Shown here: positions 1-8,248 of the stretch, piece after piece
Layout: each line of letters begins with the position of its first letter
Numbering within the stretch: position 1 is the stretch's first letter
Assembly: GCF_020131355.1 (NCBI RefSeq)
Contig: NZ_JAHLEL010000038.1
Span: 1 to 64,000 of the forward strand
Length of the DNA: 64,000 nucleotides
Direction: 5' to 3'
Source: Pseudonocardia sp. ICBG1293
Lineage (GTDB): Bacteria > Actinomycetota > Actinomycetes > Mycobacteriales > Pseudonocardiaceae
Notes under the pieces: model-generated
Databases searched by the model: none
The model's input: only the letters and a program-made list of their open reading frames with translations
What the model was told of the DNA's origin: nothing
Made by a program: the position numbers and the translations under genes

Positions 1-1
1 G

Positions 2-50
2 GTTGAATTCTCAATCGAGTACGGTACCCGGCGCTGCGTGAGAGTTCAAC
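2..50. terminator. Inverted repeat at the end of the Lrp-type gene
   Basis: Arms at 2-13 and 39-50 are complementary at 11 of 12 positions and enclose a 25-base loop. The right arm covers the stop codon (46-48) of the minus-strand Lrp-type gene. The stem is AT-richer than its surroundings. It could end lrp transcription, but there is no clear U-tract and the window edge hides what lies beyond, so a protein-binding palindrome is equally possible. Confidence 0.4.
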
Positions 51-484
51 GAGTCACCAGCCAGGTCAGGACGACGGCCGAGCGGGTGTGGTCGACGTTG
101 GCCGCCAGCCGGAGCCGTTCCAGAGCGTCCTCCAGTGAGCGCACGTCGCGCGAGCGCAGCAGGACCAGCGCGTCCGCCTCACCGGTCACCGTTCCGGCCG
201 TGACGACCTCGGGGACCGCCGAGAGCATCCGCTGCAGCTCGGCCGGGCGACCGTGCCCCGGCAGAACAGCTCGACGTAGGCCTCCACCCCCGGTGTCTGC
301 TCGGCGTCGGGGTCCACCTGCACGGTGAAGCCCTGCACCACGCCCCGGGCGGTCAGCCGGTCCACCGGCGCCGCACGGCCGACGCCGACAGGCCCACCCG
401 CGCGCCCAGATCGGCCCAGCCGGCGCGCCCGTCGACCCGGAGGAGGTCCAGCAGTCTGCGGTCGATCGCGTCGATCCCGTCCAC
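46..484 (-). pseudogene. Lrp/AsnC-family transcriptional regulator, two frameshifts
   Basis: Three reading-frame pieces together give one Lrp/AsnC protein of about 145 residues. Piece 1, from GTG 484, is the N-terminal AsnC helix-turn-helix (IDAIDRRLLDLLRVDGRAGW, then a VGLSASAVRRR recognition helix). Piece 2 resumes with VDRLTARGVVQGF and the start of the ligand (RAM) domain. Piece 3 starts near MLSAVPEVVTAG and runs to TGA at 46-48 with the usual effector-domain motif TGEADALVLLRSRD. Each join (near 385-390 and 255-260, both in GC-rich runs) needs one extra base to restore frame. The gene is divergent from the guanidino hydrolase-ornithine aminotransferase operon, where an Lrp-type regulator is expected. 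Either it is a real pseudogene or the assembly has two single-base errors; the intact protein sequence outside the joins favours recent damage or sequencing error. Confidence 0.75.
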
Positions 485-598
485 GGCGCCGGATGCTAGT
501 GCGCGACACCCGGAACCGGCGTAGAACGGGGTGCAGACGCGCGGATCGGGTGCAGGAATCCGGGAAACGCTCGGGCCCGGCGCGCCATGCTGTGGCCC

Positions 599-1399
599 AT
601 GACCTCTGTGCTGATGTGCCGCCCCGAGCACTTCACGGTGAGCTACCGGATCAACCCCTGGATGCGTCCGGAGCAGGCGACCGACACCCGGGTCGCGCTG
701 GCCCAGTGGGAGACCCTGCACGCGGTCTACCGCGACCTGGGCTTCGACGTCCGGCTCGTCGACCCGCTGCCGGGCTACCCGGACATGGTCTTCGCCGCCA
801 ACGGCGGCACCGTGATCGACGGGACGGCGCTGACCGCCCGGTTCCGCCACACCGAGCGTGCCGCCGAGGGGCCCGCCTACGGCGCGTGGTTCCGCGCCGC
901 CGGGCTCGCCGTGCACGAGGCCCTCCACGTCAACGAGGGCGAGGGCGACCTGCTGCTCGTCGGCGACACCGTCTACGCGGGCACCGGGTTCCGCACCGAC
1001 CCCCGCGCGCACGCCGAGGCCGCGCAGGTGTTCGGCCGCGAGGTCGTGTCCCTGCAGCTGGTCGACCCGCGCTACTACCACCTCGACACGGCGTTCGCGG
1101 TGCTCGACCCGGCGGGCGGGCCGGGCGCGGTCGCCTACCTGCCGTCCGCGTTCGACGACGCCTCCCAGGAGGTGCTGCGCTTCCGCTTCCCGGACGCGGT
1201 GATCGTGTCCGACGACGACGCGTCGGTGCTGGGCCTGAACTGCTTCTCCGACGGGCGCACCGTCGTCCACGCACCGCAGGCGGAGAAGTTCGCCGCCGAC
1301 CTCGCCGAGCGCGGCTTCGGCACCGTCGGCGTCGACACCTCCGAGCTGCGCCGCGGTGGTGGCGGGATCAAGTGCGCCACGCTGGAGCTGCGGTCGTGA
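599..1399 (+). CDS. Guanidino-group hydrolase (dimethylargininase/arginine dihydrolase-like)
   Basis: A 266-residue protein of the amidinotransferase/DDAH fold, usually annotated N-dimethylarginine dimethylaminohydrolase. The catalytic Cys is C259 in the C-terminal motif GGGGIKCATLEL and the catalytic His is H161 in YYHLDTAF. The N-terminus (MCRPEHFTVSYRINPWM) and the motif PDMVFAANGG place Asn at residues 19 and 68. As I recall, these correspond to Asn22 and Asn71 of the cyanobacterial arginine dihydrolase ArgZ, which converts arginine to ornithine, CO2 and two ammonia. The stop overlaps the start of ornithine aminotransferase (GTGA), so an ornithine-producing role fits better than demethylation. 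This is inference from motifs. Start chosen at ATG 599, where homology begins; an in-frame ATG lies at 587. Neither has a clear Shine-Dalgarno. Confidence 0.85.
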   Translation: MTSVLMCRPEHFTVSYRINPWMRPEQATDTRVALAQWETLHAVYRDLGFDVRLVDPLPGYPDMVFAANGGTVIDGTALTARFRHTERAAEGPAYGAWFRAAGLAVHEALHVNEGEGDLLLVGDTVYAGTGFRTDPRAHAEAAQVFGREVVSLQLVDPRYYHLDTAFAVLDPAGGPGAVAYLPSAFDDASQEVLRFRFPDAVIVSDDDASVLGLNCFSDGRTVVHAPQAEKFAADLAERGFGTVGVDTSELRRGGGGIKCATLELRS

Positions 1400-2616
1400 C
1401 CGCCGTGGTCCCGGGCACCGACCCGCAGATCGCGCTCGCCGAGGCGTTCGGCGCGGCGAACTACGCACCGCTGCCGGTGGTGCTGTCCCGCGGCGACGGC
1501 GCCTGGGTCACCGACGTCGACGGCGGCCGCTACCTCGACGCGCTCGCCGGCTACTCCGCGCTCAACTTCGGGCACCGGCACCCGGCGCTCACCGCGGCCG
1601 CGCACGCCCAGCTCGACAGGCTCACGCTCACCGCACGGGCGTTCCACAACGACCGGCTGCCCGCGTTCCAGCGTGATCTCGCCACGCTGACCGGCACCGA
1701 GGCCGTGCTGCCGATGAACACCGGCGCGGAGGCCGTCGAGTCCGCGGTGAAGCTCGCCCGCGCCTGGGGCTACCGGGTGAAGGGCGTGGCGCCGGGGGCG
1801 GCGCGGATCGTGGTCGCCGGGGGGAACTTCCACGGCCGCACGACGACGGTCGTCTCCTTCTCCGACGACCCGGTGGCCCGCGACGACTTCGGCCCGTTCA
1901 CCCCCGGCTTCGACCGCGTCCCCTACGGCGACGCCGACGCCCTGGCCGCCGCGCTCACCGACGACACCGTCGCGGTACTGCTCGAACCGGTGCAGGGCGA
2001 GGCCGGGGTCCTCGTGCCACCGCCCGGCTACCTGCGCGCGGTCCGCGAGCTCACCGCCCGGCGTGGCGTGCTGCTGGTCTGCGACGAGATCCAGTCCGGG
2101 CTCGGTCGCGCCGGGGCGACGCTGTGCACCGACCTGTCCGGGGTGCGCGCCGATCTCTACACCCTGGGCAAGGCGCTCGGCGGTGGGATCGTGCCGGTCA
2201 GCGCCGTCGTCGGGCGGCGCGACGTGCTCGGGGTGCTGCGCCCCGGTGAGCACGGCTCCACCTTCGGTGGCAACCCGCTCGCCGCCGCCGTCGGGTCCGC
2301 GGTGTGCGCGCTGCTGGCGACGGGGGAGTTCCAGGCCCGGGCCCGCGAGCTCGGTGCGCACCTGGGTACGCGGCTGCGCGAACTGACCGGGGTCACCGCC
2401 GTGCGCGGGGTGGGGCTGTGGTTCGGCGTCGACGTCGACCCGCGGATCGGCACCGGCCGCGACGTGTGCGTCGCGCTGGCCCGGCGCGGGGTGCTGGCGA
2501 AGGAGACCCACGGCGTCACCGTGCGGCTGTCCCCGCCGCTGGTCGTCACCCGCGACGAGATCGACGTGCTGGTCGACACGTTCGGGGCCGTGCTCACCGA
2601 CCTTTCCCGCGGGTAG
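1396..2616 (+). CDS. rocD: Ornithine aminotransferase
   Basis: A 406-residue class-III PLP aminotransferase that converts ornithine plus 2-oxoglutarate to glutamate-5-semialdehyde and glutamate. Visible motifs are the N-terminal [17 protein letters not shown], a substrate-side [15 protein letters not shown], the PLP aspartate in [13 protein letters not shown] and the Schiff-base lysine K259 in [10 protein letters not shown]. Length is normal for OAT (about 400). GTG 1396 overlaps the stop of the guanidino hydrolase by four bases, implying translational coupling; the frame is open far upstream but carries no family homology there. With its partner it would take arginine to ornithine to glutamate semialdehyde, feeding proline or glutamate; proC lies 7 kb downstream. 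The damaged Lrp-type gene upstream is the likely original regulator. Confidence 0.93.
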   Translation: MTAVVPGTDPQIALAEAFGAANYAPLPVVLSRGDGAWVTDVDGGRYLDALAGYSALNFGHRHPALTAAAHAQLDRLTLTARAFHNDRLPAFQRDLATLTGTEAVLPMNTGAEAVESAVKLARAWGYRVKGVAPGAARIVVAGGNFHGRTTTVVSFSDDPVARDDFGPFTPGFDRVPYGDADALAAALTDDTVAVLLEPVQGEAGVLVPPPGYLRAVRELTARRGVLLVCDEIQSGLGRAGATLCTDLSGVRADLYTLGKALGGGIVPVSAVVGRRDVLGVLRPGEHGSTFGGNPLAAAVGSAVCALLATGEFQARARELGAHLGTRLRELTGVTAVRGVGLWFGVDVDPRIGTGRDVCVALARRGVLAKETHGVTVRLSPPLVVTRDEIDVLVDTFGAVLTDLSRG

Positions 2617-2633
2617 GTGGCAGGCTGTCCGCC

Positions 2634-3368
2634 ATGCCGACCCTCGTACTGCTGCGTCACGGTCAGAGCGACTGGAACGCGAAGAACCTGTTCACCGGCT
2701 GGGTGGACGTCCCGCTCTCCACCCAGGGCGAGGCGGAGGCCCGCCGGGGCGGCGAGCTGCTGGCCGAGGCGGGCGTCGCCCCGGACGTCGTGCACACCTC
2801 GCTGCTGCGCCGGGCGATCTCCACCGCGAACATCGCCCTCGACGCCGCCGACCGGCACTGGATCCCGGTCAAGCGCGACTGGCGCCTCAACGAGCGGCAC
2901 TACGGCGCGCTGCAGGGCAAGGACAAGAAGCAGACCCTGGAGCAGTACGGCGAGGAGCAGTTCATGCTCTGGCGCCGCTCCTACGACACCCCGCCGCCGC
3001 CCATCGAGAAGGGCTCGGAGTTCTCCCAGGACGCCGACCCGCGCTACGCCGGTGTCGACGCCCCGCTGACCGAGTGCCTGGCCGACGTCGTCGACCGGTT
3101 CCTGCCGTACTGGACCGAGGCCGTGGTGCCGGACCTGCGCGACGGGAAGGTCGTGCTGCTGGCCGCGCACGGCAACTCGCTGCGTGCGCTGGTGAAGTAC
3201 CTCGACGGGATCTCCGACGCCGACATCGCCGGCCTCAACATCCCCACCGGCATCCCGCTCGTCTACGACCTCGACGACGACCTGGCGCCGACGAACCCGG
3301 GCGGGCGCTACCTCGACCCCACCGCGGCGCAGGAGGCCATCGCCGGGGTCGCGAACCAGGGTCGCTGA
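2634..3368 (+). CDS. gpmA: 2,3-bisphosphoglycerate-dependent phosphoglycerate mutase
   Basis: A 244-residue cofactor-dependent phosphoglycerate mutase that interconverts 3- and 2-phosphoglycerate in glycolysis. The phospho-accepting histidine is H9 in [10 protein letters not shown], the acid E87 is in [14 protein letters not shown], and the second histidine H179 is in [12 protein letters not shown]. Family length is about 250, so it is complete. ATG 2634 is 17 bases after the rocD stop, with no strong Shine-Dalgarno. A CAGGCT hexamer at 2621-2626 could act as a -10 for a leaderless or near-leaderless message. The order gpm-senX3-regX3 is the one found in mycobacteria. A very strong hairpin follows the gene. 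Confidence 0.95.
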   Translation: MPTLVLLRHGQSDWNAKNLFTGWVDVPLSTQGEAEARRGGELLAEAGVAPDVVHTSLLRRAISTANIALDAADRHWIPVKRDWRLNERHYGALQGKDKKQTLEQYGEEQFMLWRRSYDTPPPPIEKGSEFSQDADPRYAGVDAPLTECLADVVDRFLPYWTEAVVPDLRDGKVVLLAAHGNSLRALVKYLDGISDADIAGLNIPTGIPLVYDLDDDLAPTNPGGRYLDPTAAQEAIAGVANQGR

Positions 3369-3432
3369 CCGCGCCCACCCCTCTCCCGGCACGCACTCGG
3401 CCCGGCACCCGGTCCACGCACGCCCCCGCACT

Positions 3433-3477
3433 CGGCACGCCCCTGCGCCCGGCACGCCCCTGCGCTCGGCACGCCCC
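3433..3477. repeat. 17-base direct repeat, about 2.6 copies
   Basis: The 16-base string CGGCACGCCCCTGCGC begins at 3433 and at 3450, and its first 11 bases recur at 3467. More diverged versions precede it from about 3400. It sits between the gpmA stop and the terminator-like hairpin. Function unknown. Confidence 0.6.
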
Positions 3478-3482
3478 GGTCC

Positions 3483-3533
3483 GCACGAACGGGCCCCTCG
3501 TACGAACCTTTCGTGCGAGGGGCCCGTTCGTGC
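3483..3533. terminator. Strong hairpin downstream of gpmA
   Basis: Arms 3483-3506 and 3510-3533 form 24 pairs (one G-T wobble) around a three-base loop. No U-run follows, as is common for actinobacterial intrinsic terminators. It would separate gpmA from senX3-regX3. Confidence 0.75.
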
Positions 3534-3658
3534 ACACGAGGGGTCCGGACGGGGTTCGTTGAACCCACGGTGAACGGGGTCGGAACAGTGTCGCGCGAAG
3601 GGGTCGCGGGCGTCACCATCCGGTGTCCGGCGCTGGTCAGCAGGTACCCCCGGCTGCC

Positions 3659-3664
3659 TACCAT
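3659..3664 (+). promoter_or_regulatory. -10 element of senX3 (leaderless layout)
   Basis: TACCAT matches TAnnnT and ends six bases before the GTG at 3671, so transcription would begin at or next to the start codon. No convincing -35 hexamer was seen. Confidence 0.5.
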
Positions 3665-3670
3665 GCACCC

Positions 3671-4933
3671 GTGACCACGCTCGCGTGGCTGATCTCGGCC
3701 CTCGCCCTGCTCCTCGGTCTCACCGCCGGGGCGGCACTGGCGCGACGGCCGTCGCACGGCCGACCCAGCCCCGGCACCGGCCGCCCCCCGGCGGATCCCG
3801 TGGCCGCCGACGGACCCACCCTCGGCGAGCTGCTGCACCGCACGTTCCGCCAGTCGAGCTCCGGGCTCGCCGTCGTCGGGGCCGGGGGCGAGGTGCTGTT
3901 GTACAACCCGCGGGCCGTCGGCCTCGGTGCCGTCAGCGGCGAACGGCTCGACCCGCGCGCACTGGCCGCCTGCCGGCGGGCCCAGGGCGGGGACCGGCGC
4001 CTGGCCTCGGGTGACTACACCGTCGACCTCTCGCCGCTGGACCGCACACCCCGCGGCCCGGTCGCGGTGCAGGCCCGGATCCGTTCCCTCGGCGACGGGT
4101 TCGCGCTGGTCGAGGCCGTCGACACCTCCGAGGTGGCCCGGCTGGAGGCGACCCGGCGGGACTTCGTCGCGAACGTCTCCCACGAGCTCAAGACCCCGGT
4201 CGGTGCGGTCGCGCTGCTCGCCGAGGCCCTGCTCGACAGCCTCGACGGCCTGGAGCCGTCCGACGGCGCCGACCCCGACCCGGACGCCGTCCGCGAGGTC
4301 CGGCGGTTCGGCGACAAGCTGCTGCGCGAGGCCACCCGGATGGGGAACCTGGTCTCGGAGCTGATCGCGCTGTCCCGGCTCACCGGCGCCGAACGGTTGC
4401 CGGCGCTCGCCGCGGTCGACGTCGACGAGGTGGTGTCCGAGGCGCTGGCCCGCAGCCGCACCTCCGCCGAGTCGCACGCCGTCGAGATCACCGCCGACGA
4501 GACGTCGGGTCTGGTCGTCGACGGCGACCGCACGCTGCTCGTCACTGCCCTGACGAACCTGCTGGAGAACGCGATCGCCTACTCCGCGGCGGACTCGTCG
4601 GTGTCGGTGAGCCGCCGGGCGGTCGACGGCTCGGTCGAGATCGCGGTCACCGACCGGGGGATCGGCATCGCCCCCGAGCACCAGCAGCGCGTCTTCGAGC
4701 GCTTCTTCCGGGTCGACCCGGCCCGTTCGCGGGCCACCGGCGGCACCGGTCTCGGCCTGGCGATCGTCAAGCACGTCTGCGCCAACCACGGTGGCGAGGT
4801 GCGGCTGTGGAGCCGTCCCGGCACCGGATCGACCTTCACCATGCGTCTGCCCGCCCGGATGGGCATCGGCGGCGCCCCGCACGGTGCGGCTGCCGCCGGC
4901 AGCTCCCCCCAGACCGCCGGAACCGGAGGATGA
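3671..4933 (+). CDS. senX3: Sensor histidine kinase SenX3
   Basis: A 420-residue membrane sensor kinase, partner of RegX3 in the phosphate-starvation response. It has an N-terminal hydrophobic segment (about residues 5-25, LISALALLLGLTAGAALA), a PAS-like region (about 55-155), the DHp box FVANVSHELKTPVGAV with phospho-accepting H171, and an ATPase domain with the N box NLLENAIAYS, G1 box DRGIGIAPEH and G2 box GGTGLGLAIV. Length is close to M. tuberculosis SenX3 (about 410). The GTG 3671 start is preceded by a -10 hexamer at leaderless spacing. Its TGA is followed one base later by regX3, a coupled two-gene operon. Kinase activity controlled by phosphate uptake proteins is family knowledge; no phoU or pst gene lies in the window. 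Confidence 0.93.
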   Translation: MTTLAWLISALALLLGLTAGAALARRPSHGRPSPGTGRPPADPVAADGPTLGELLHRTFRQSSSGLAVVGAGGEVLLYNPRAVGLGAVSGERLDPRALAACRRAQGGDRRLASGDYTVDLSPLDRTPRGPVAVQARIRSLGDGFALVEAVDTSEVARLEATRRDFVANVSHELKTPVGAVALLAEALLDSLDGLEPSDGADPDPDAVREVRRFGDKLLREATRMGNLVSELIALSRLTGAERLPALAAVDVDEVVSEALARSRTSAESHAVEITADETSGLVVDGDRTLLVTALTNLLENAIAYSAADSSVSVSRRAVDGSVEIAVTDRGIGIAPEHQQRVFERFFRVDPARSRATGGTGLGLAIVKHVCANHGGEVRLWSRPGTGSTFTMRLPARMGIGGAPHGAAAAGSSPQTAGTGG

Positions 4934-4934
4934 G

Positions 4935-5624
4935 ATGACCAGGGTGCTGATCGTCGAGGACGAGGAGTCCTTCGCCGACCCGCTCGCGTTCATGCTGCGC
5001 AAGGAGGGGTTCACCACGGCCGTCGCGGCCAACGGCAACGACGCGCTGAGCGAGTTCGACCGCAACGGCGCCGACATCGTGCTGCTGGACCTGATGCTGC
5101 CCGGCATGAGCGGCACCGACGTCTGCAAGGCACTGCGTTCCCGCTCCGCGGTGCCGGTGATCATGGTGACCGCCCGCGACAGCGAGATCGACAAGGTCGT
5201 CGGGCTGGAGCTCGGTGCCGACGACTACGTCACCAAGCCCTACTCGGCGCGCGAGCTCATCGCCCGGGTCCGCGCGGTGCTGCGCCGCGGTGGGGAGGCC
5301 GGCGGCGAGACCGAGAGCGGCACCGGTGTCCTGGAGGCGGGCCCGGTGCGGATGGACGTCGAACGACACGTCGTGTCGGTGAACGGCGACGAGGTCGCGC
5401 TCCCGCTCAAGGAGTTCGACCTGCTGGAGTACCTGCTGCGCAACGTCGGGCGGGTGCTCACCCGCGCCCAGCTGATCGACCGGGTGTGGGGAGCGGACTA
5501 CGTCGGCGACACCAAGACGCTCGACGTGCACGTCAAGCGGCTGCGGTCCAAGGTCGAGGGGGACCCCTCGACGCCCAAGCACCTGGTCACCGTGCGCGGG
5601 CTCGGCTACAAGTTCGACGTCTGA
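4935..5624 (+). CDS. regX3: Response regulator RegX3
   Basis: A 229-residue OmpR/PhoB-class response regulator. The receiver domain (about 1-120) shows the acidic pair E8/D9, phospho-acceptor D52 (IVLLDLMLPG), the conserved Thr in MVTARD and the Lys in DYVTKPYSARELIARVRAVL. The C-terminal winged helix (about 135-227) has LPLKEFDLLEYLLRN and the recognition region TLDVHVKRLRSKVE. ATG 4935 follows the senX3 stop by one base and is preceded by GGAGGATGAG, a good Shine-Dalgarno. It should activate phosphate-acquisition genes when phosphorylated by SenX3. The polyphosphate/pppGpp phosphatase gene starts 46 bases downstream behind its own -10. Confidence 0.95.
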   Translation: MTRVLIVEDEESFADPLAFMLRKEGFTTAVAANGNDALSEFDRNGADIVLLDLMLPGMSGTDVCKALRSRSAVPVIMVTARDSEIDKVVGLELGADDYVTKPYSARELIARVRAVLRRGGEAGGETESGTGVLEAGPVRMDVERHVVSVNGDEVALPLKEFDLLEYLLRNVGRVLTRAQLIDRVWGADYVGDTKTLDVHVKRLRSKVEGDPSTPKHLVTVRGLGYKFDV

Positions 5625-5658
5625 GCAAGGGGTTGCCCGGCCGTCGATAACGGCTCGG

Positions 5659-5664
5659 TAACCT
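5659..5664 (+). promoter_or_regulatory. -10 element of ppx (leaderless layout)
   Basis: TAACCT ends six bases before GTG 5671, the TAnnnT-N6-start arrangement typical of actinobacterial leaderless messages. Confidence 0.5.
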
Positions 5665-5670
5665 GACCGG

Positions 5671-6678
5671 GTGCGCCTGGCAGTCCTCGACGTGGGGTCC
5701 AACACCGTTCACCTGCTGGTGGTGGACGCCCACCGGGGCGCCCACCCGAGGCCGATGTCGTCGGAGAAGGACCAGCTGCGCCTGGCCGAGCACCTGGACC
5801 GCAAGGGTGCGCTGGGCCGCGACGGGGTGAAGGCCCTGCTGGAGAGCGTGCACCGGGCCCGCGACACGGCCCGGGCCGCCGGCTGCGACGACCTCCTCGC
5901 GTTCGCCACGTCCGCGCTGCGCGACGCGACGAACTCCGCCGAGGTGCTGGCCCGGGTGCAGCGCGAGACCGGGGTGGCGCTGGAGGTGCTCCCCGGCGAG
6001 GACGAGGCCCGCTGGACCTTCCTCGCCGTCCGCCGCTGGTGCGGCTGGTCGGCCGGCCGGCTGCTGGTGCTCGACATCGGCGGCGGCTCGCTGGAGCTGG
6101 CGGTGGGCCGCGACGAGACCCCCGACGTCGCCGCGTCGGTGCCGCTGGGCGCGGGCCGGCTGACCCGCGAGGCGTTCACCTCCGACCCTCCGTCCCGCGC
6201 GGAGGTCGCCGCGCTCACCGAGCGGGTCCGCGACGAGATCGCCCCGGTCGCGGGGCGGCTGCGTGCCGCGGGCCGGCCGGACCGGGCCGTCGGCACCTCC
6301 AAGACCTTCCGGACGCTGGCCCGGCTCGCCGGTGCCGCCCCGTCCAGCGCCGGGCCGGGTGCCCGCCGCACGCTCACCGCGCAGGGCCTGCGCCAGCTGT
6401 CGGCGTTCATCACCCGGATGTCGGGCCCCGACCTCGCCGAGCTCGACGGCGTGAGCGCCAGCCGGGCGCACCAGCTCGTCGCCGGGGCGGTCGTGGCACA
6501 GGCCGCGATGGACGGCCTCGGCGTGACCGAGCTCGAGATCTGTCCGTGGGCGCTGCGCGAGGGAGTGATCCTCCGGCGCTTCGACATGCTCGATGGGACG
6601 AACGGGGACGACCGCTCGGCGCAGACATCCCCGGGCGGGCTTGGACCCTTGACAACGCACAGGGCACGGTGGTCGTGA
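5671..6678 (+). CDS. ppx: Ppx/GppA exopolyphosphatase family protein
   Basis: A 335-residue Ppx/GppA phosphatase of the short, single-module actinobacterial type (M. tuberculosis Rv0496 class). The actin-fold phosphate loops are visible: LDVGSNTVHLLVVD at the N-terminus and VLDIGGGSLELAVG near residue 135. Family members degrade polyphosphate and may hydrolyse pppGpp. Its place after regX3 fits phosphate homeostasis. The last 25 or so residues (after RFDMLDG) are low-complexity and not part of the fold. The TGA shares its last base with the ATG of the next gene (TGATG), so the two are translationally coupled. Confidence 0.9.
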   Translation: MRLAVLDVGSNTVHLLVVDAHRGAHPRPMSSEKDQLRLAEHLDRKGALGRDGVKALLESVHRARDTARAAGCDDLLAFATSALRDATNSAEVLARVQRETGVALEVLPGEDEARWTFLAVRRWCGWSAGRLLVLDIGGGSLELAVGRDETPDVAASVPLGAGRLTREAFTSDPPSRAEVAALTERVRDEIAPVAGRLRAAGRPDRAVGTSKTFRTLARLAGAAPSSAGPGARRTLTAQGLRQLSAFITRMSGPDLAELDGVSASRAHQLVAGAVVAQAAMDGLGVTELEICPWALREGVILRRFDMLDGTNGDDRSAQTSPGGLGPLTTHRARWS

Positions 6679-8246
6679 TGAGTGTGGACAGCGGAGAGCC
6701 TCGCCAGCGGACGGTCGCGGAGCTCCTGGCCGCCAACGGCGGCCAGCAGCCCGGACGACGCCGCCGTCGTCGCGCCGCGGAGGACGACGAGGGCTCCGGC
6801 GCCCCGTCGTCCGCGGCACCGGTCCGGACCGACGTGGCGGCCCCGCCGCGCCGCCCGGCGGCCGCAGACCGTGTCCGCCCGCCCGAGGGCGCGGGCGGGT
6901 TCGCCCCGCGCGGTGGCGACGGGCCGCCTCCCGCCGAGCACCCCTCGTTCCCGCCGGCCCGCCGCCCCGACCCGTCGGAGCGGGCACCGGAGCCGTTCGT
7001 CCCGAACGGCAACGCTCCGAACGGCAACGCTCCGAACGGCCGCGCCCCCCAGGGCGGCCCCGCGAACGGCGGCCGCCCGCACGGCAGCGGCCCGGACGGC
7101 GGCGCGCCGCACGGTGCCACCGCCTTCGGCGGCCCCCCGAACGGCGCGCCGCCCCGCAGCCCCCAGGGCCCGCCCCCCGGCCCGTGGAACGCCGGCCCCG
7201 GACCGGTCGCGCCGGCGCCCGTGCGCCCGCCGAACGGCCGCCCCCACGACGACGGCCCCGCCACCCAGGACTGGGGCCCCCGCGGCGACGTGCCGCGTCC
7301 GGCAGGGCCCTACGGGCCCCCGCCCGGTGCCGCCGACGACCGCCCCGACGAGATCCCCACCAGCCGGCTCGGTGCCCGCCGTCCGGCCCCCGCGGCGGAC
7401 GACGACGGCGGCCCGCCCACCCAGTTCGGCGCCCCGCCGCTCGACGACGACCGGGACGGACCGTCCGGGCGTCCGGGACCGGCGGACGCCGGGCCGCCGA
7501 CCGGCGCCTACGACCCGTTCGTCGACGACTACGACGACCGTGGCCACGCCCGGCAGGGCTACGCCGACCGGCCGGACCACGGCGACGGGCAGGGCTACGA
7601 CGACCGTGGCTACGACGACCGGGGTTACGACGACGGCGGCTACGACGACCGCGGCTATGGCGACCGGGGCTACGACGACCGGGGTTACGGCGACTCCGGC
7701 CACGACGACCGGGACCGCGGCCACGGTGCCGGTCCGCGCCAGGACCACGGGCCCGGTTCACCCGACGGCGGACGGACCGGCGTGCTCGCCCCGGAGCACC
7801 CGCAGGACGACCACGAGGACCACCCGGACTACGAGGACTACGAGGACCACGGCGAGCTCGCCGCGGGCGCGGTCGAGGAGGACGACGCCCCGCGCCGTCG
7901 CTTCGGGCGCCGCGCGGCCGTCGCCGACAGCGGTGCGCAGCCGCCCGCGGGCCTGGACGACGACGCGTCGGCCGGTGGGGCCGGGACCGGCCAGGCCTGG
8001 GCCGTCGTCATCGCCCAGTGGATCGGTGGTGCCGTCGCCGGTGCGGCGATCTGGGTGCTGTTCCGCTTCCTGTGGACGTCGCTGCCGATCGTCGCGATCT
8101 TCACCGCCGTCGCCATCACCATCGGCCTCGTGCTCGGTGTGCGGGCCCTGCTGCGTCAGGACGACCTGAAGACCACGCTGTTCGCGGTGCTGGTCGGTCT
8201 GCTGCTGACCGTGTCCCCGGCTCTGCTGGTGTTGTTGGACCGGTAA
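6678..8246 (+). CDS. Low-complexity membrane protein (Rv0497-like)
   Basis: A 522-residue protein placed as M. tuberculosis Rv0497. The N-terminus has a short conserved-looking motif (QRTVAELLAANGG) followed by a basic run. Residues about 35-420 are proline-, glycine- and aspartate-rich disordered sequence, including NGNAP repeats (about 110-123) and a run of GYDDR-type pentapeptides (about 303-348). Two hydrophobic segments close the protein: AGAAIWVLFRFLWTSLPIVAIF/TAVAITIGLVLGVRALL, then TLFAVLVGLLLTVSPALLVLL. The likely topology is a long cytoplasmic tail anchored by C-terminal helices. The start at ATG 6678 overlaps the ppx stop. Function unknown. M. tuberculosis Rv0497 is much shorter as I recall, so the repeats look like lineage expansion. 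Confidence 0.82.
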   Translation: MSVDSGEPRQRTVAELLAANGGQQPGRRRRRRAAEDDEGSGAPSSAAPVRTDVAAPPRRPAAADRVRPPEGAGGFAPRGGDGPPPAEHPSFPPARRPDPSERAPEPFVPNGNAPNGNAPNGRAPQGGPANGGRPHGSGPDGGAPHGATAFGGPPNGAPPRSPQGPPPGPWNAGPGPVAPAPVRPPNGRPHDDGPATQDWGPRGDVPRPAGPYGPPPGAADDRPDEIPTSRLGARRPAPAADDDGGPPTQFGAPPLDDDRDGPSGRPGPADAGPPTGAYDPFVDDYDDRGHARQGYADRPDHGDGQGYDDRGYDDRGYDDGGYDDRGYGDRGYDDRGYGDSGHDDRDRGHGAGPRQDHGPGSPDGGRTGVLAPEHPQDDHEDHPDYEDYEDHGELAAGAVEEDDAPRRRFGRRAAVADSGAQPPAGLDDDASAGGAGTGQAWAVVIAQWIGGAVAGAAIWVLFRFLWTSLPIVAIFTAVAITIGLVLGVRALLRQDDLKTTLFAVLVGLLLTVSPALLVLLDR

Positions 8247-8248
8247 CG

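Larger units (their letters stand above)
3369..3670. other. Intergenic region gpmA-senX3
   Basis: 302 bases without a convincing gene. It holds, in order, a short tandem repeat (3433-3477), a 24-bp hairpin (3483-3533) and the senX3 -10 candidate (3659-3664). Short frames that cross it have no family signature. Confidence 0.6.
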
